From: Echinometra lucunter
Lineage: Eukaryota; Echinodermata; Echinoidea; Camarodonta; Echinometridae
Direction of reading: 5' to 3'
DNA length: 64,000 nt
NCBI GenBank assembly: GCA_029962745.1
Contig: CM057161.1
Span: forward strand, 7,081,876-7,145,875
Shown: positions 62,636 through 64,000 of the stretch, piece after piece
Layout of the letters: the number at the start of each line of letters is the position of its first letter
Position numbering within the stretch: position 1 is the first letter of the stretch
Notes under the pieces: generated by a model
What the model saw: the letters and a program-made list of their open reading frames with translations, nothing else
Databases searched by the model: none
What the model was told of the DNA's origin: nothing
Program-made: the position numbers and the translations under genes

Positions 62636-62841
62636 CAGGGGCGTAGACAGCGGGGGGGATGAGGGGTATGCATCCCCCCACCTCACAAGGTGGGGGGGAT
62701 GACATGTACAATCATCCCCCCCCAGGTTTTAGGGAAGGATGTTTGCTTACAATTAAACTGAATTAACATTTTTAGAAATGATAGGAACTGCAATAATAAT
62801 AGTAATAACAATGATAATAAATAATAATAATAATAATAATG

Positions 62842-62923
<82 letters not shown>

Positions 62924-62942
62924 ATTACTTATTATCATTATT

Positions 62943-62973
<31 letters not shown>

Positions 62974-63579
62974 CTTATGATAACGATAGTTATCATCATC
63001 ATCATCATCGTTAATGTGACTGGAATGACGATTATTCTGATTTATGTAGTTATTTATATTACGTTAGGGCAATTTCGGCACCGTCACAGTTTTTCTAAAG
63101 TGGTGTAACAACAAAATAATAATAAAAAAGAGCCTGATGCAAATATGCAATAATGTATTTCAGTCCATATTCTATATTTGTTTGTCACGGTGCGTATATC
63201 TTCTATTTATGTCTGTGCATTCGGGTGTATGTTTGTGGGTGTGTGTGGGGGGGGGGGGGGTGGGTGCATGGCTGTACGCAGCGGGGGAGGGGCGGGGCCG
63301 TTGCCCGCCCCCCCCCCTGAGATATTTTGAAATATTACATTTTTTTACTGAAAATTTTCACCAAATTCACCAAAAGTGTGCACCAAATCCTTCAATTTCA
63401 TTTTTAAAAATGCAAAAGCGCCCCCATGACAAGCTCGGTCGCTTCGCTCCCTCGCTTTCGAGTTTCTTCGAAAATGTTTACGCATCTTGCCCCACCCCAG
63501 GAAAAAATTTGATCCTCGATTTCTCGTGAATGGCAAATCATCCCCCCCCCCCAGGTGGAAGAACCTGTCTACGCCACTG
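62636..63579. mobile_element. hAT-like element, 944 bp, 8-bp target duplication
   Basis: GCGGCTGA precedes (62628-62635) and follows (63580-63587) the element. Left tip CAGGGGCGTAGACAG; the reverse complement of the right tip is CAGTGGCGTAGACAG. CAGnGGCGTA tips with an 8-bp duplication are typical of hAT elements. The interior holds G/C runs and a long (AAT)n, and no transposase. Confidence 0.8.
62790..63010. repeat. AAT/TTA trinucleotide microsatellite
   Basis: About 45 units of (AAT)n followed by (TTA)n and (ATC)n inside the hAT-like element. The two halves are complementary and could form a hairpin. Confidence 0.92.
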
Positions 63580-63587
63580 GCGGCTGA

Positions 63588-64000
63588 CAACTGATACCGT
63601 AAATAAGGGTAGTCAGAAATTGTCGGTTAAAACAGACTTTGTCGGTGAAAATCACTGACAAGACACCTGATGAAACGCCCCTCATCATTATCACTATCAC
63701 CACATCAATACATAATATAAGTTCTCTTCCATATTCATTGGAAAAAAAATTCAACCTGCCTATGTAAACTCCTGAATTAATGATAGATTTGTGCCTGCAT
63801 TGCATGCAGGTGGAAACGTTTACTTCGGAAGATACGAAAAAACATCTCAGAATGAAGAGTATCATAATGAAAGTTCCCTGAGGGTACAGAGATAATTAGA
63901 GAGATTGAAATGATAATTATTCTTGAAACAATATTCCCTTCTTTTACAGTGCATATACTGTATATATAGTAACGTCTGTCTGCGCTTCCAAATTAACCCG
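63588..64000. other. Window end, no gene seen
   Basis: AT-rich sequence with no recognisable coding or repeat structure. Confidence 0.4.

Noticed and set aside
62683..63108. Poly-Tyr, poly-Asn, poly-Leu and poly-Ile frames
   Set aside because: Translations of an (AAT)n/(TTA)n microsatellite.

Overview
This is animal genomic DNA. The window is dominated by one minus-strand gene, the homologue of the tumour suppressor BRCA2, which runs from a first exon near 60.2 kb down to its stop codon at 770. Long AT-rich introns, BRCA2 architecture, tRNA-derived SINEs, DNA-transposon families of the 'gggccctgtttcataaaac' type and 'TGACCTTTGACC' minisatellites suggest an invertebrate deuterostome, most likely a sea-urchin-like echinoderm. 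The species assignment is an inference; the BRCA2 call is firm.

I could build a 24-exon coding model in which every junction keeps phase. It encodes about 4,157 residues, against 3,418 in human. In transcript order: 60.2-49.8 kb holds the N-terminus, with a PALB2-binding motif (LGxxxxxWF) and the conserved SLGAE...SSLATPP block. 48.9-47.2 kb is a 1.7-kb exon with no domain I recognise. 46.4-40.6 kb is one 5.8-kb exon carrying about 24 BRC (RAD51-binding) repeats, of which 11 are strictly tandem at 38 residues; human BRCA2 has eight. 38.7-3.6 kb holds 16 small exons for the DSS1/ssDNA-binding region (helical domain, OB1, OB2 with tower, OB3). 2.6-0.77 kb is a long last exon with a TR2-like RAD51 site, basic segments and a SUMO-interaction-like C-terminus. 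Exon 1 and the 37-nt exon 9 are the least certain parts.

The introns are a museum of nested mobile elements: a 3.8-kb pogo-like element with 24-bp TIRs, TA duplication and a decayed DDE transposase (16722-20553); a 3.7-kb hAT-like element with 52-bp TIRs (28030-31712) inserted into a 0.4-kb TTAA-flanked MITE and itself carrying a pearl/HINE-like element; three further pearl-like elements (32.2-33.4, 36.9-38.6, 51.9-52.2 kb); at least five 0.4-kb TTAA MITEs plus a 2.25-kb relative (10298-12550); a 0.94-kb hAT-like element (62636-63579); tRNA-derived SINEs; and LINE reverse-transcriptase fragments. Two introns contain decayed partial duplicates of the neighbouring BRCA2 exons.

I see no second host gene with confidence. 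One orphan acidic 125-codon reading frame (7170-7547) lies directly behind a LINE 3' end. The most notable signal is the BRC expansion, in which half the repeats have Gly instead of Ala in the FxxA RAD51-contact motif.
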